Assembly (NCBI GenBank): GCA_963825405.1
Contig: CAWGTB010000006.1
Coordinates: forward strand, 248,001 to 312,000
Reading direction: 5' to 3'
DNA from: JACPNO01 sp963825405
Lineage (GTDB): Bacteria; Acidobacteriota; Terriglobia; Bryobacterales; Bryobacteraceae
Length of the DNA stretch: 64,000 nucleotides
Shown: positions 31,437-41,294 of the stretch, piece after piece
How positions within the stretch are numbered: position 1 is the stretch's first letter
Layout of the letters: each line of letters begins with the position of its first letter
Position numbers and translations under genes: made by a program
Notes under the pieces: generated by a model
Told to the model about the DNA's origin: nothing
What the model saw: the letters and a program-made list of their open reading frames with translations, nothing else
Databases searched by the model: none

Positions 31437-32975
31437 ATGAACAGGCTCTTTCGTAATCTCTGCTTATCGCTCGCGCTTTCCGGCCCGCTCTTCGCGCAGG
31501 GGCTCGATCCCGCTGCGCTACTGAACCCGCCGGCGGACAGTTGGCCCGGGTACCACGGAGATTATTCCGGTCGACGTCATAGCCGCTTGCTGCAGATCAC
31601 TCCGAAAAATGTCGACCGGCTCGGGCTTGGCTGGGCATTTCAGATCGGGCAGAACGCGACGCTCAAATGTTCTCCCCTGCTGGTGAACGGCGTCCTGTAC
31701 ATCACGGTGCCGGATCACGTCTGGGCTGTGGATGCGCGCTCCGGCTATCAGATTTGGCATTACACCTATCCCGCGAATAAAGGCTTCTACATCGGACAGC
31801 GCGGTGTCTCGATGTACAAAGAGTGGCTCTACTTCACAACGCCTGACGCCCACCTGATCTGTCTGAACGCCAAAGACGGAACCGTGCGCTGGAACATCGA
31901 AGTTGCCGATGCGAAGAAAGGCTATTGGACCACGATGTCGCCGCTCATCGTACGCGATCACGTGATCGTTGGCGTCTCTGGTGATTTCGACAACCTGCAG
32001 GGATTTCTGAAATCCATCGATCCGGAGACCGGCAAAACGCAATGGGAATGGGACAGCACGGCGCCGGTGGGAACTCTCGACGCAACCTCCGGCGGCATGA
32101 CCTGGATGACTGGCACCTATGATCCGGATCTCAACCTGATTTATTGGGGAACGGGAAATCCAACGCCGGTGTTGAATGGCAAGGTGCGTCCGGGCGACAA
32201 CCTGTACACGTGCAGCATCGTGGCGCTCAACCCCGACAACGGCAAACTTGCCTGGGCTTTTCAGCCGTCGCCGCATGACACCCACGATTGGGATGCTGTC
32301 GAGACTCCGGTTCTGGTCGACGCCGACTTTGGCGGCAAGCCGCGCAAGATGCTCCTGCAGACTTCGCGCAATGGCTACTTTTTCGTGCTCGATCGCACCA
32401 GTGGCAAGAGTCTCCTCACCACGCCGTTCGGGCCGGTGAACTGGGCCAGCGGCATCGACGAACGCGGGCAGCCGGTCCCCAATCCGGCCAAGGAACCTGC
32501 TCCGGACGGGCGTCTCATTGCTCCCGACGAAGGCGGTTTGACCAACTATCGCTCGCCCAGTTTTGATCCGAAGACCGGGCTGTTCATTGTCAGCGCTCAT
32601 CCGAGCTACGGTATTTATTTCGCCAAGCCGGCCGACGGCGCATTCGGCTGGGCAGGCGCGGATTATGGTGTTTGGGGCAAAGGCGTGCTGGACGCCATTG
32701 ATTATCAGACCGGCAAGATTCGCTGGACTCACGAACTCGGTCCCAACGGCGCGGGCGCTGGCGTGCTGACCACCGATTCAGGGCTCACTTTCACTGGCGA
32801 CGCGGCCGGCAACTTCCTGGCGCTCGACACCAGCAACGGCAAAACGCTGTGGCATGCCGGCGCTGGTCCGCCGATGCAGAGTTCGCCGATAACTTACGAG
32901 CTCGATGGCCGCCAGTATGTCGTCACCAGCAGCGGCGGAGTGCTGTTCGCCTGGACGCTGATGGGGACGAAGTGA
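31437..32975 (+). CDS. PQQ-dependent dehydrogenase (quinoprotein), periplasmic
   Basis: A 512-residue eight-bladed propeller with signal peptide. It has the quinoprotein alcohol-dehydrogenase signatures: WPGYHGDYSGRRHS, GGMTWMTGTYDPDLNLIYWGTGNP, HDTHDWDAVETPVL (candidate catalytic Asp) and the closing ITYELDGRQYVVTSSGG. It oxidises alcohols or aldose sugars in the periplasm and passes electrons to cytochrome c. It is somewhat shorter than methanol or ethanol dehydrogenases (about 570-600), and no adjacent-cysteine pair was seen. Placement after the dihaem cytochrome suggests a two-component oxidation module for the sugars handled by this locus. Confidence 0.9.
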   Translation: MNRLFRNLCLSLALSGPLFAQGLDPAALLNPPADSWPGYHGDYSGRRHSRLLQITPKNVDRLGLGWAFQIGQNATLKCSPLLVNGVLYITVPDHVWAVDARSGYQIWHYTYPANKGFYIGQRGVSMYKEWLYFTTPDAHLICLNAKDGTVRWNIEVADAKKGYWTTMSPLIVRDHVIVGVSGDFDNLQGFLKSIDPETGKTQWEWDSTAPVGTLDATSGGMTWMTGTYDPDLNLIYWGTGNPTPVLNGKVRPGDNLYTCSIVALNPDNGKLAWAFQPSPHDTHDWDAVETPVLVDADFGGKPRKMLLQTSRNGYFFVLDRTSGKSLLTTPFGPVNWASGIDERGQPVPNPAKEPAPDGRLIAPDEGGLTNYRSPSFDPKTGLFIVSAHPSYGIYFAKPADGAFGWAGADYGVWGKGVLDAIDYQTGKIRWTHELGPNGAGAGVLTTDSGLTFTGDAAGNFLALDTSNGKTLWHAGAGPPMQSSPITYELDGRQYVVTSSGGVLFAWTLMGTK

Positions 32976-33009
32976 TATCTTTGGTCCCTCGGAATGACTT
33001 CGGGCAAAT

Positions 33010-33891
33010 TTGATCAACCAACTCGGCGCGGGATCTCTGTTAGGCGCTTTGGCGGCCGCAGCGCCACGGCCTAGTCCGGCGCAGGCTGCGGTCACAGGCA
33101 AGGTGCGATTCGGTGTCCGCACGCCGCTGCCAGTGCTTAGCCTGCGCGACAAAGCCAAGCTGCTCGCGCGGCTGGGGTTCGACGGCATTGAACTCGGCAA
33201 CGAGTGGACCAATCTGCCGGCGGTGGAAATCCAGACGCAACTCGAAGGCACCGGAATCGCGGTGAGCGCGCTAGTGGGCTCGATCGAACTACTGAATACC
33301 GAGCCTGGAAAGCGGAAGAACGGCGTGGACCTCGACCGCCGTCAACTCGAAAAGGCTAAAGAGCTCGGCGCTAGCTGCGTCATTGAAGTTCCCACGTTCG
33401 GGCCCAATCGATTTGCCGATCTTTCCCCATTCATGACCGCGACCGAAACCGAGGAGCAGATCCTGGTTGCCGAATTGAAACAGTTGACCGATGACGTGAA
33501 ACGCACCGGCGTGACGCTTTTGCTCGAACCCTGCAATCGCAAGGAAACCCATTTTCTCTACTCGCAGGATCACGGCGCCGAACTGATTCGCCGCGTCGGA
33601 GCGCCCGGATTCAAGCTGCTGAGCGACTTCTATCACATGCAGATTGAGGAGAAAGATATCGGCGACACGCTGAGCCGCGTCGGCAATCTGACCGGCTACG
33701 TGCATCTGGCGGATGGCGAAAAGCGCACCGAACCTGGATCCCTGCCATTCGATTACAAGCCAGGTTTTCACGCCCTCAAGAATTGGGGATATTCCGGCTG
33801 GCTGACCATAGAATGCCGCCCAACCGACGACCCGGAATCCGCGCTCGGCCGTGCTTTGAAGTACCTCAAACAGCAATGGGCCGAAGCATAA
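33010..33891 (+). CDS. Sugar-phosphate isomerase/epimerase-like TIM barrel, probably Tat-exported
   Basis: A 293-residue xylose-isomerase-like TIM-barrel protein: FDGIELGNEW, CVIEVPTFGP, LLLEPCNRKE, LLSDFYHMQ (metal-binding Asp/His) and GYVHLADGEK. Such enzymes epimerise or isomerise sugars and inosose-type compounds. The open frame begins at a TTG (33010), but an ATG at 32994 in another frame reads MTSGKFDQPTRRG, which joins GALAAAAPRPSPAQA after a one-base shift near 33035 to give a Tat leader. The native gene probably starts at 32994. It follows the PQQ dehydrogenase by 18 bp counted from that ATG. Confidence 0.83.
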   Translation: MINQLGAGSLLGALAAAAPRPSPAQAAVTGKVRFGVRTPLPVLSLRDKAKLLARLGFDGIELGNEWTNLPAVEIQTQLEGTGIAVSALVGSIELLNTEPGKRKNGVDLDRRQLEKAKELGASCVIEVPTFGPNRFADLSPFMTATETEEQILVAELKQLTDDVKRTGVTLLLEPCNRKETHFLYSQDHGAELIRRVGAPGFKLLSDFYHMQIEEKDIGDTLSRVGNLTGYVHLADGEKRTEPGSLPFDYKPGFHALKNWGYSGWLTIECRPTDDPESALGRALKYLKQQWAEA

Positions 33892-33897
33892 CGCGAA

Positions 33898-34849
33898 TCA
33901 TTTCTGCGGTGTGCTGCTAAATTTCTGCGGCCGCCAATTCAAGATTTCCGCGGTATAAATTGATCCATCTGGCGCCGCTGCAATCTGATGGCAATAGTGA
34001 AACTGTCCCGGCTGCGTGCCGTAGGATCCGAGCGTGCCCACGATTTTGCCGTCGCTGGTCAACTTGAGCACCCGGTTGTTGTAACCATCCGCCATCAGAA
34101 TGTGATTGTCGGCGGTGAGCGCCAGCCCCCAGGGCGAGCCTAAATCCTTCCACTCTTTCTGAAAGTTGCCGTCGGTGTCGAAAATCTGAATGCGATAATT
34201 TTCGCGATCGGCCACCAGTACGCGATTCTGTTTGTCGACCACGATGGAGTGCGGCGTGTTGAACTCTCCGGGCGCAGTGCCGCGCTTGCCCCACTCCTTC
34301 ACGAAGATTCCTTCCTTGTTGAATTTGACGACGCGCGAATTGCCGTAGCCGTCCGCCACGAAAATATCGCCATTCGGAGCGACCGCAGAGTCCGTAGGCC
34401 CGTTGAAGCGCACGACGGTCTCGTCTCGCATCCCCCGCAGCGCGCCGCCTACTCAGGGGCCCCGTCATTCCCGGCGTGTCCGAAGAGTTCCGGAACCTTC
34501 CCAGCACCATAATGATTTTTCCCTGGCGGTTCATCTTCAGGACCGTGTGGCCGCCATCGTCGGTAGTCCAGATGTTGCCTTCGGCATCGACGCGGATGGA
34601 ATGCGGACGAACGAATAGTCCATCGCCCCACGAGCGCACAAACGTTCCGTCGGCTTCGAACTCCATGATGGGATGCAGACCACGATGCAGCACGTACGCG
34701 TGATTGGCGGCATCCACCGCCACGCCGGCGGTCTCCATGAAATTCCAGCCCGTCGGCAGTTGCGGCCAATCCGCGACGGCGTGGTACGGCAACGGAGATT
34801 GTCCGAAACACGCGCAGACCACTAGGCAAACAAGAATTGCTCGTCGCAT
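33898..34849 (-). pseudogene. Exported NHL-repeat propeller (PAL-like), one frameshift
   Basis: An exported six-bladed NHL propeller of about 317 residues: signal MRRAILVCLVVCACFG, then repeats such as HSIRVDAEGNIWTTDDGGHTV, DSAVAPNGDIFVADGYGNSR, HSIVVDKQNRVLVADRENYR and WGLALTADNHILMADGYNNR. Such proteins resemble peptidyl-alpha-hydroxyglycine alpha-amidating lyase but usually lack proven activity. The frame changes near 34445: the N-terminal part runs from 34849 and the C-terminal part is open from 34431 to 33898. It is last in a four-gene minus-strand operon. The break is probably a base-calling error. Confidence 0.8.
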
Positions 34850-34879
34850 GGGAATCTATTCGATCACATTTTCGCCGGA

Positions 34880-35656
34880 CTAGCGAAAATTCTTCGCGCA
34901 GCGGAAGCCGATGTTCGGGACTGCGCTCGGCCGGCCGCGCCCAGCTTCGATACGCGCAGGTCAGGATACTTCGGCACATCCGCCCACGAGCCGCCGCGCA
35001 GTACGCGATACATGCCGCTCTCGGGCCGTGCGGATTATGCTCTGCGGCGCTCGTCGTAGTAATCTTTTTCGTACCAGTCCGCGACACCATTCCCAGACGT
35101 TGCCGGCAATGTCGCACAGCCCGAAGTAGTTCTTCGGAAGATGGCAGACCTCTCCCGGGCCTTCCAGGCACGTTGAAGCGCGCGTCTTCGACGGTGGGGT
35201 TGCGCTCGCCCCACGGATATTTCGCGCCTTCGGCCAGACCGCGGCAGGCACGCTCCCATTCGGCTTCGGTTGGCAGGCGCTTGCCCGCCCATCGCGCATA
35301 GGCCGCGGCGTCGTCCCAACTCACGTCCACCACCGGAAGAGTCTCTTTGCTTTCGGGCACGCGCACCGCTCGGCCAGTTGTAAGGCGGCGCGGTGACCGG
35401 TGGCTTTCACGAACGCCGCGATATTGCGCGTTGGTCACCTCGTGCTCGTCCAGATAGAACGGGCATCGATGTAGATGCGGCGCACCGGACGATCGTCTTT
35501 GACCAGCGTGGGATACCACTTCAGGTCGTCATCGGGAAGCGTGTGCGAGCGACCGCGCACGAAATCGCCGGCGGGAATGAACACCATGCCGGGCTCGGCG
35601 GCCTGGGCAGGGGCAAGACAGAGGATGAGGCTAGCCGTAAATCGTCGAAATCTCAT
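34880..35656 (-). pseudogene. FGE/SUMF1-like protein (formylglycine-generating enzyme family), several frameshifts
   Basis: A reconstruction across at least four shifts gives an exported protein of about 258 residues: signal MRFRRFTASLILCLAPAQA, MVFIPAGDFVRGR, FYLDEHEVTNAQY, VDVSWDDAAAYARWAGKRLP, TEAEWERACRG, LCDIAGNVWEW, VADWYEKDYYDE, and at the C-terminus CAYRSWARPAERSP and FRCAKNFR. These are the landmarks of the FGE-sulfatase fold. Its start overlaps the DUF1501 stop by 26 bp. No sulfatase gene is nearby, so a formylglycine-generating role is not supported; many members bind or modify other targets. The motif order is intact, pointing to sequence error. Confidence 0.75.
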
Positions 35657-37043
35657 CCGTCGGGATGTAGCCGTTCGGACCGAGCGGATCGACGTACGTG
35701 TAGGTGCGTCCGGAAGGCGTATTGCGAATCTCTTTGGTCCAGTCGATACCTAGCGCGGAGTACATGGTGGCCACGACGTTTTCGGTGCGCGGCTGCTCTT
35801 TGTGGTTCCAGCCGGTCTCGATGCACTTTTGCGCCCTCGGAGTCGGTGCGGCCCAGCACGCGCCCGCCCTTCACGCCGGCGCCGGCGAAGAGAGCGGGAT
35901 AGCACTTGTTGTAGTGATCGCGGCCGGCCATGTGATTCAGCGCGCCCGGCGTGCGTCCGAATTCGCCCATGCCACCACCAGCGTCTCATCGAGCAGTGTT
36001 TTCGACGGATCGGTCTTCGAGCGAATGGTGGCCAGGTCTTCCAGCAGGCTGGAGAAAGCCGGATCGAACTCTCCGCACAGCTTGTAATGGTTCGACGCGG
36101 CGGCGTGATCCCAGATGTTCACGTGATGGTCCCAGCCCGGATGACAGATATGGATGTAGTGCGTGCCGGCGTCCTGCGCGAGCACGTTACGCGCCAGGAT
36201 GCAGGAGATCGCCGACGGTGGTGTTGCCGTAGCGCTTGCGGTCTTCGGCGGATCTGGAATGCGGCGGGCCAGCGCTGGTCGGTCAGCAGGCGGTGCGCGG
36301 TGTCGTAGAAATCTTCGTAGCCCGACATCTCGCGGCCCATAACCGGCGACGCGGCCGCGCTCGGCTCTGGCGCAAGTTCGCTCAACAGCCGCCAACGCTC
36401 TTCGAGCAACTCTACGGCCTTCTGATCGATGCGCCATGCCTTTGACGGCGGATTCCGGATTGATATCCACCACCGAGAATCGCGGCGGCAGAAATCCAGT
36501 GGACAGCGCGCCGCACACGGCCTTGTCCAGGTTGAACGACATGTACGTGGGAAATGTGTCGTCCGGGCGGCGGCGCGGTTCCAGTTCCATCGCGATCACG
36601 GAACCGATGGAGGGAATCTCGCGCGCGAAAGCCAGGTTGAACTGGCGGCCGGTTTGCGTGTAGTACTGGCCGCGAAAATGCACTTCTTCGTGGCTCAGCA
36701 TAGAGCGCACGATGGCGAGTTCGCCGACATGCTTTTCGAGGCGCGGAAAGAGCAGGTGCGACAGGCTGAGATCGGCGTTGATGCGGCGGATATCCAGGTC
36801 TTTCGGCGTACCGGCATTTTCTTTGAAATCGAAACGACTCGATGTGGCTGATGGCGCCCGACATCTCGTAGAACAGCACGTGGCGTGCGTTGCCGCGCGG
36901 CTGCACCTTTTCGCCGGTGGCGCCGAGGTCGAGCGGCCAGATGGCATCGGCGGACGCGGCAAGAAGGCCCAGTCCGCCCAGCTTGAGCAGCTCGCGCCGG
37001 GTCGCGACAGCTCCGCCACCGTTTTGGATTGCATGCGTCCCAT
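35631..37043 (-). pseudogene. DUF1501 protein, Tat-exported, at least six frameshifts
   Basis: The reconstruction gives about 470 residues of a DUF1501 protein: Tat-like leader MQSKTVAELSRRELLKLGG, NARHVLFYEMSGAISHIESF, DFKENAGTPKDL, GQYYTQTGRQFNLA, HICHPGWDHHVNIWDH, MGEFGRTPGALNHMAGRDHYN and the tail GYIPTDEISTIYG. DUF1501 is related to the alkaline phosphatase/sulfatase fold, with unproven function. Breaks lie near 36997, 36840, 36435, 36265, 36210, 35975 and 35830. The stop of the DUF1549/1553 gene upstream overlaps its start (TGATG), so the pair is coupled. An intact paralogue is at 47232-48707. Confidence 0.82.
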
Positions 37044-38908
37044 CAGTAATTAAAAAAGAACTGGACCTGATTGATCAACGCCCACTGCAGATTTTGCGCG
37101 CCGTCCACACGGTTGCCGTCAACGCCTGCAAGGCCACTGCCTTTTCCGCCGGCGAAGGCAACCGCGACAGCGTGGCAAGAAATAATTCTTCGATCACGCG
37201 ATCATTGTCGTTCGGATAGCTCGCCAGCAGACGGTCCAAGCGGCTGTCATTGGCGGCGCGCACGCGGTCCGTCACCACCGGCGACTGCATCAGCAGCAGC
37301 GGCTGCAGCGGCGAACCAGTGAGCGGACGCGGCGGATTGTTGCGGTTCGACTGGCCGAAAGTTTGCATGAAGTAACCGAGATCGCCCGAGCCGGAGGGTC
37401 CGCTCAAGTGCATCGCCATGCACGTTGGTTTCGGCGCCAAAAGTGAAACTGCCGGGCCTGCTGGTCGCGACCGCAATGGCGTCGTGCAGCTCTTCCGCCG
37501 TCAACATGCGAACAAACTTGCGGGCGTAATATTTCGTGTACCGGTCTTTCCAGACGCCTTCAAAGCGCGCCGAGAGTTGATAGGCATTGGAGCGGCAGAT
37601 GGTCCGTAGAAGTCCACGCAGGCTATAGCCGCTGCGTGTGAAGTTTGCGCCAGCTCCTCAAGCAGCTCCGGATGCGATGCCTGCACCTCCCATCCCGCCG
37701 GGACATTAGCGGGGTCCATGCGCGCCAGGTCGAATTCGTCGAAGGGCTCGACGATGCCGAAGCCCATCAGCCGCGCCCAGAACAGATTCACCGTGGCGCG
37801 GGCAAACTGCGGATGAGCCGTGAGCATACGGCCCAGTTCGTCGCGCGGGGCTGCGCCAGACTTAGGCCGCTCGCCGGTGAGAACGAATGCCGGATCGCCG
37901 GGACCGCCGAAACGCGGCACGCGAATCATGCTCGCGCTCTTGGTGCTGTAGCCGGGATTGTAGTCGTCGATGATGAACTCGCCGGAATTGGGCCCGCCGT
38001 TTTCCCAGTACATCTGGTAGCGTGTCTTGCCCAGGAACGCGGCGTTCTGGAAAAAGTCAGAGCGCTTCTTGCGGCTCAGCCAGACGTTGACCTTCTCCAG
38101 ATGGCCCTGCCCGTCGTGACATGAAATGCAGGAGAGGTTGATGCCGAGAAATGTCTTGGCGTACAGAACTGTCAGCTCGTCGTCGGTATCGAGCTGCTGC
38201 ACCATGCCGAAGTCGTCGCCATTATCCGGATAGTGTCTTGCCCTGCACATGCTCGCGGGCGATCAGGTTGGAAGCAGCGACGACGTGAGTTGCTCTTGGC
38301 AGATGCGGCGATGATGGCGCGCACCACGTCGTCATACGGCCGGTCGACGCGCAGGTTTTCCTTCATCCAGTAATGCAACAGGTTCTGGCCGCGGCCCATC
38401 TTGCCGTTGGCGCGAAACAGATCCATGAAGAAATAGGCCCACTTATCGACGTACGCTTCGCTGCTTAGCAAGCTGTCGATCAGCTTGTCCCGCTTGCCGG
38501 GATTCGCGATCGGCGACGAAAGCACGCACTTCGTCGGGCGAGGGAATACGGCCGGTGAGATCCAACGATCACGCGGCGCAGAAATTCGTAATCGGACGAA
38601 AGCGGCGCGTGCGGCACGCCGTCGCGGCGCATCTTGCCAAAAATTTTCTGGTCGATGAAATTGCGAAGGGGCAGGGAATCGGCGGCGATCGCCGCGGCTT
38701 CAGACGGCGCCAGTTGCTCGGTCAGCGCGCCTGCCTCATTGGCTTTCGGTGGACGGAATAGGGGAGCGTGCGCCTCGGCAAAACGGTCCGCTGCCATCGA
38801 TTCCTCACGAACGACGGGGGGCTTGGCGGTTTGCTTGCCGTCGTCGGCCGCAAACAGGACTGTCCCGAGGCTTACGAAAACGGCGGCGGCGCGAAAAGCG
38901 GACCTCAT
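37043..38908 (-). pseudogene. DUF1549/DUF1553 (PSCyt2-PSD1) exported protein, several frameshifts
   Basis: The reconstruction gives about 620 residues: signal MRSAFRAAAVFVSLGTVLF, DUF1549 region (FIDQKIFGKMRRDGV, YEFLRR, KLIDSLLSSEAYVDKWAYF), a cytochrome-like haem motif CISCHDGQGHLEKV, and DUF1553 (ATVNLFWARLMGFGIVEPFDEFD, HPELLEELA, LQPLLLMQSPVV, ending LINQVQFFFNY). These proteins pair with DUF1501 proteins in Planctomycetota and Acidobacteriota, in polysaccharide-linked gene sets, with unknown activity. Breaks fall at about 38560, 38270, 38240, 37620, 37500 and 37390. It is the first gene of the operon running to 33898. Confidence 0.8.
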
Positions 38909-39055
38909 ATTAGGTCGATTTGCAGGCGGCCCAACCGCTTGCACCAGTTGCCAGCGAGTATGACACGCGCCTCTTTTAGCTGTCAATTGATGGGCAGTTG
39001 AGCTTCTCTGCGAATATCTGTTAACCTGTTGCGGAAACTAAGATTGGAGTTTTGC

Positions 39056-39547
39056 ATGCGTGTCTTCGGAATCAGCCTGTGTCTCACTTTGATTGCTGCC
39101 GCCGCGGTAGCCCAGCAGCCGTCCGCCCAATCCATCAAGACCTTTGCCTCTTCCGCGGACGTGGCGGCGCTTCGCGAGAAGGCAAAGAGCGAGCGAAAAG
39201 AGGGTCAGCCGACGGTCTCGAAACCGATTCTGCAACTCGCGCCTTACAGTGCGAATCTCGAGTACCGCGTGGCCGTCGGCCCCGCTGCCGTGCATGAACG
39301 GGAAGCAGAAATGTTTTACGTGATCGAAGGCGGCGCGACACTGGTGACCGGCGGCAAACTCGTCAACGAGAAGCGGACCAACGCCGAGAACCTAGGCGGC
39401 ACAGGCATCGAAGGCGGGACGCCCCAGGCCGTCGCCAAAGGGGATTTCGTCATCGTGCCGGAAAATACGCCGCATTGGTTCAGCGCCATTAATGGAACGG
39501 TGGTCCTGATGTCGATTCACATGCCGCGCCCGGTTGCCGCTCACTGA
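39056..39547 (+). CDS. Exported cupin-domain protein
   Basis: A 163-residue exported protein with signal MRVFGISLCLTLIAAAAVA and a single cupin barrel: VHEREAEMFYVIEGGATLVTGGKL (motif 1, with His and Glu ligands) and GDFVIVPENTPHWFSAINGTVVLMSIHMP (motif 2, with His). The pattern is that of a metal-binding cupin. TTGGAG precedes the ATG at 39056; an in-frame start at 39029 is less likely. It stands alone, divergent from the DUF1549 gene. The substrate cannot be deduced. Confidence 0.85.
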   Translation: MRVFGISLCLTLIAAAAVAQQPSAQSIKTFASSADVAALREKAKSERKEGQPTVSKPILQLAPYSANLEYRVAVGPAAVHEREAEMFYVIEGGATLVTGGKLVNEKRTNAENLGGTGIEGGTPQAVAKGDFVIVPENTPHWFSAINGTVVLMSIHMPRPVAAH

Positions 39548-39629
39548 TCAACGCCTGCGGTATCGGATGAATCCCAACCTCGCGGCTGCGCATCCCATAG
39601 TTTTAAACTGAATAGAGTAGGTTGGGACG

Positions 39630-41294
39630 ATGGCCAAGCCTGTACTGCTGACCGTAGACGATGATCCGGAAGTTTTGCGCTCCATCGAGCGGGATCTTCG
39701 CCGTCAATATGGCGACCGTTACCGCGTGCTGCGTGCCGATTCAGGACACGCCGCCCTCGAGACGCTGCGTCAACTAAAAACCCGCAACGATCCTGTTGCC
39801 TTGCTGCTGGCCGACCAGCGGATGCCCCAATTGGACGGCGTGGGTTTCCTAAGCGCCGCAATGGAGCTGTATCCGGGTTCCAAGCGCGCCTTGCTCACCG
39901 CCTATGCGGACACGGATGCAGCCATTCGCGCCATCAATGAAGTCAAAATTCATCATTACCTGCTGAAGCCCTGGGATCCGCCGGAAGAGCAGCTTTACCC
40001 GGTGATCGACGATCTTCTAGATGATTGGCTCTCCCATTACCGGCCTCCGTTCGAAGGCTTGCGCGTTCTGGGGAATCGCTGGTCGCCGCGATCCTACGAA
40101 ATCCGCGAGTTCCTGGCGCGAAACCAGATTCCCTACCAGTGGTTGGATGTCGAATCGGCGGAACCGGAGATTCGCCAGTTGGTCGAGTCACTCGGTGAAG
40201 AGGCGTCGAGCATACCGCTGGTGTTGTTCGCGGATGGAACGCGGCTCGCCACGCCTTCGAACACTGAGCTTGCCACGCGAGTTGGCCTGCGCATGCGCGC
40301 CGAAATGCCGTTCTACGATCTGGCGATTGTGGGCGGCGGTCCGGCTGGCCTCGCGGCGGGAGTTTACGGCGCCTCCGAAGGCCTGAAGACAATCATTATC
40401 GAGCGCGAGGCGCCCGGCGGTCAGGCCGGTCTGAGTTCACGCATCGAGAATTATCTTGGGTTTCCGTCAGGTTTGAGCGGCGGTGATCTGGCGCGGCGTG
40501 CAGTGACGCAGGCGCAACGCTTCGGCGTCGAAATCATCGCTCCCCAGGAAGTCACTGGGCTGCGCATCGAGGGTCCCTACCGCGTGCTGAAACTTGCCGA
40601 TGGCAGCGAGATTTCTTGCCACGCGCTCCTCATCGCCACGGGCGTGCAATGGCGCAGCCTGGATGTGCCCGGCATGAAACAGTTGCAGGGTGCCGGCGTG
40701 TATTACGGCGCGGGACCAGCGGAAGCCATCGCTTGTAAGGGCGAGGACGTGTACATTGTGGGAGGCGCCAACTCCGCCGGCCAGGCCGCCATGTATTTTT
40801 CCAAGTACGCGCGCCGCGTGGTTATGCTCGTCCGGGGCGATTCGCTCGCCAACTCGATGTCGCGTTACTTGATCGACCAGATTCGCCAGACTCCGAATAT
40901 CGCTGTGGAATTTCATGCCGAGGTGGTGGAGGCGCACGGTGAAAATCGGCTGGAAGCCATCTCGATACGCTGCGGCGATAGCGGCCAAGTGGATCGCGTA
41001 CCGACGTCGGCGTTATTCATTTTCATCGGAGCGGTGCCAAGGACCGACTGGCTGGATGGCATTGTCGAGCGCGACGAACGCGGCTTCATTCTGTCGGGCG
41101 CCGAATTGGTGCACAGCGGCCGGCGGCCCAAGGGCTGGACGCTCGATCGCGATCCGGGATTGCTCGAAACCAACGTTCCCGGCGTGTTCGTCGTAGGTGA
41201 CGTGCGGCGCGGATCGGTGAAGCGCGTCGCGTCGGGAGTTGGTGAAGGCTCAATCGCCGTGCAGTTCGTTCACCAATATCTGGCCAAGGTATGA
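39630..41294 (+). CDS. Receiver / glutaredoxin-like / thioredoxin-reductase fusion
   Basis: A 554-residue three-domain protein. A receiver (1-125) has acceptor Asp62 in LLADQRMPQLDG and KPWDP. A middle glutaredoxin-like domain (about 140-225; NRWSPRSYEIREFLARN, SIPLVLFADGTRLATPSN) has no CxxC. A flavin reductase domain (about 230-554) has FAD motif VGGGPAGLAAG, GGQAGLSSRIENYLGFP, NAD motif VGGANSAGQAA and VFVVGDVRRGSVKR. At the place where thioredoxin reductases carry CxxC this protein reads YYGAGPAEAIAC, so the redox pair is missing. It thus looks like a phosphorylation-controlled FAD/NAD(P)H enzyme of unknown electron acceptor. It overlaps the next gene by 4 bp. Confidence 0.92.
   Translation: MAKPVLLTVDDDPEVLRSIERDLRRQYGDRYRVLRADSGHAALETLRQLKTRNDPVALLLADQRMPQLDGVGFLSAAMELYPGSKRALLTAYADTDAAIRAINEVKIHHYLLKPWDPPEEQLYPVIDDLLDDWLSHYRPPFEGLRVLGNRWSPRSYEIREFLARNQIPYQWLDVESAEPEIRQLVESLGEEASSIPLVLFADGTRLATPSNTELATRVGLRMRAEMPFYDLAIVGGGPAGLAAGVYGASEGLKTIIIEREAPGGQAGLSSRIENYLGFPSGLSGGDLARRAVTQAQRFGVEIIAPQEVTGLRIEGPYRVLKLADGSEISCHALLIATGVQWRSLDVPGMKQLQGAGVYYGAGPAEAIACKGEDVYIVGGANSAGQAAMYFSKYARRVVMLVRGDSLANSMSRYLIDQIRQTPNIAVEFHAEVVEAHGENRLEAISIRCGDSGQVDRVPTSALFIFIGAVPRTDWLDGIVERDERGFILSGAELVHSGRRPKGWTLDRDPGLLETNVPGVFVVGDVRRGSVKRVASGVGEGSIAVQFVHQYLAKV

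Noticed and set aside
34880..35656. FGE-like protein as a sulfatase-activating enzyme.
   Set aside because: No sulfatase gene is in the window, and the broken frame prevents checking the active-site cysteines.
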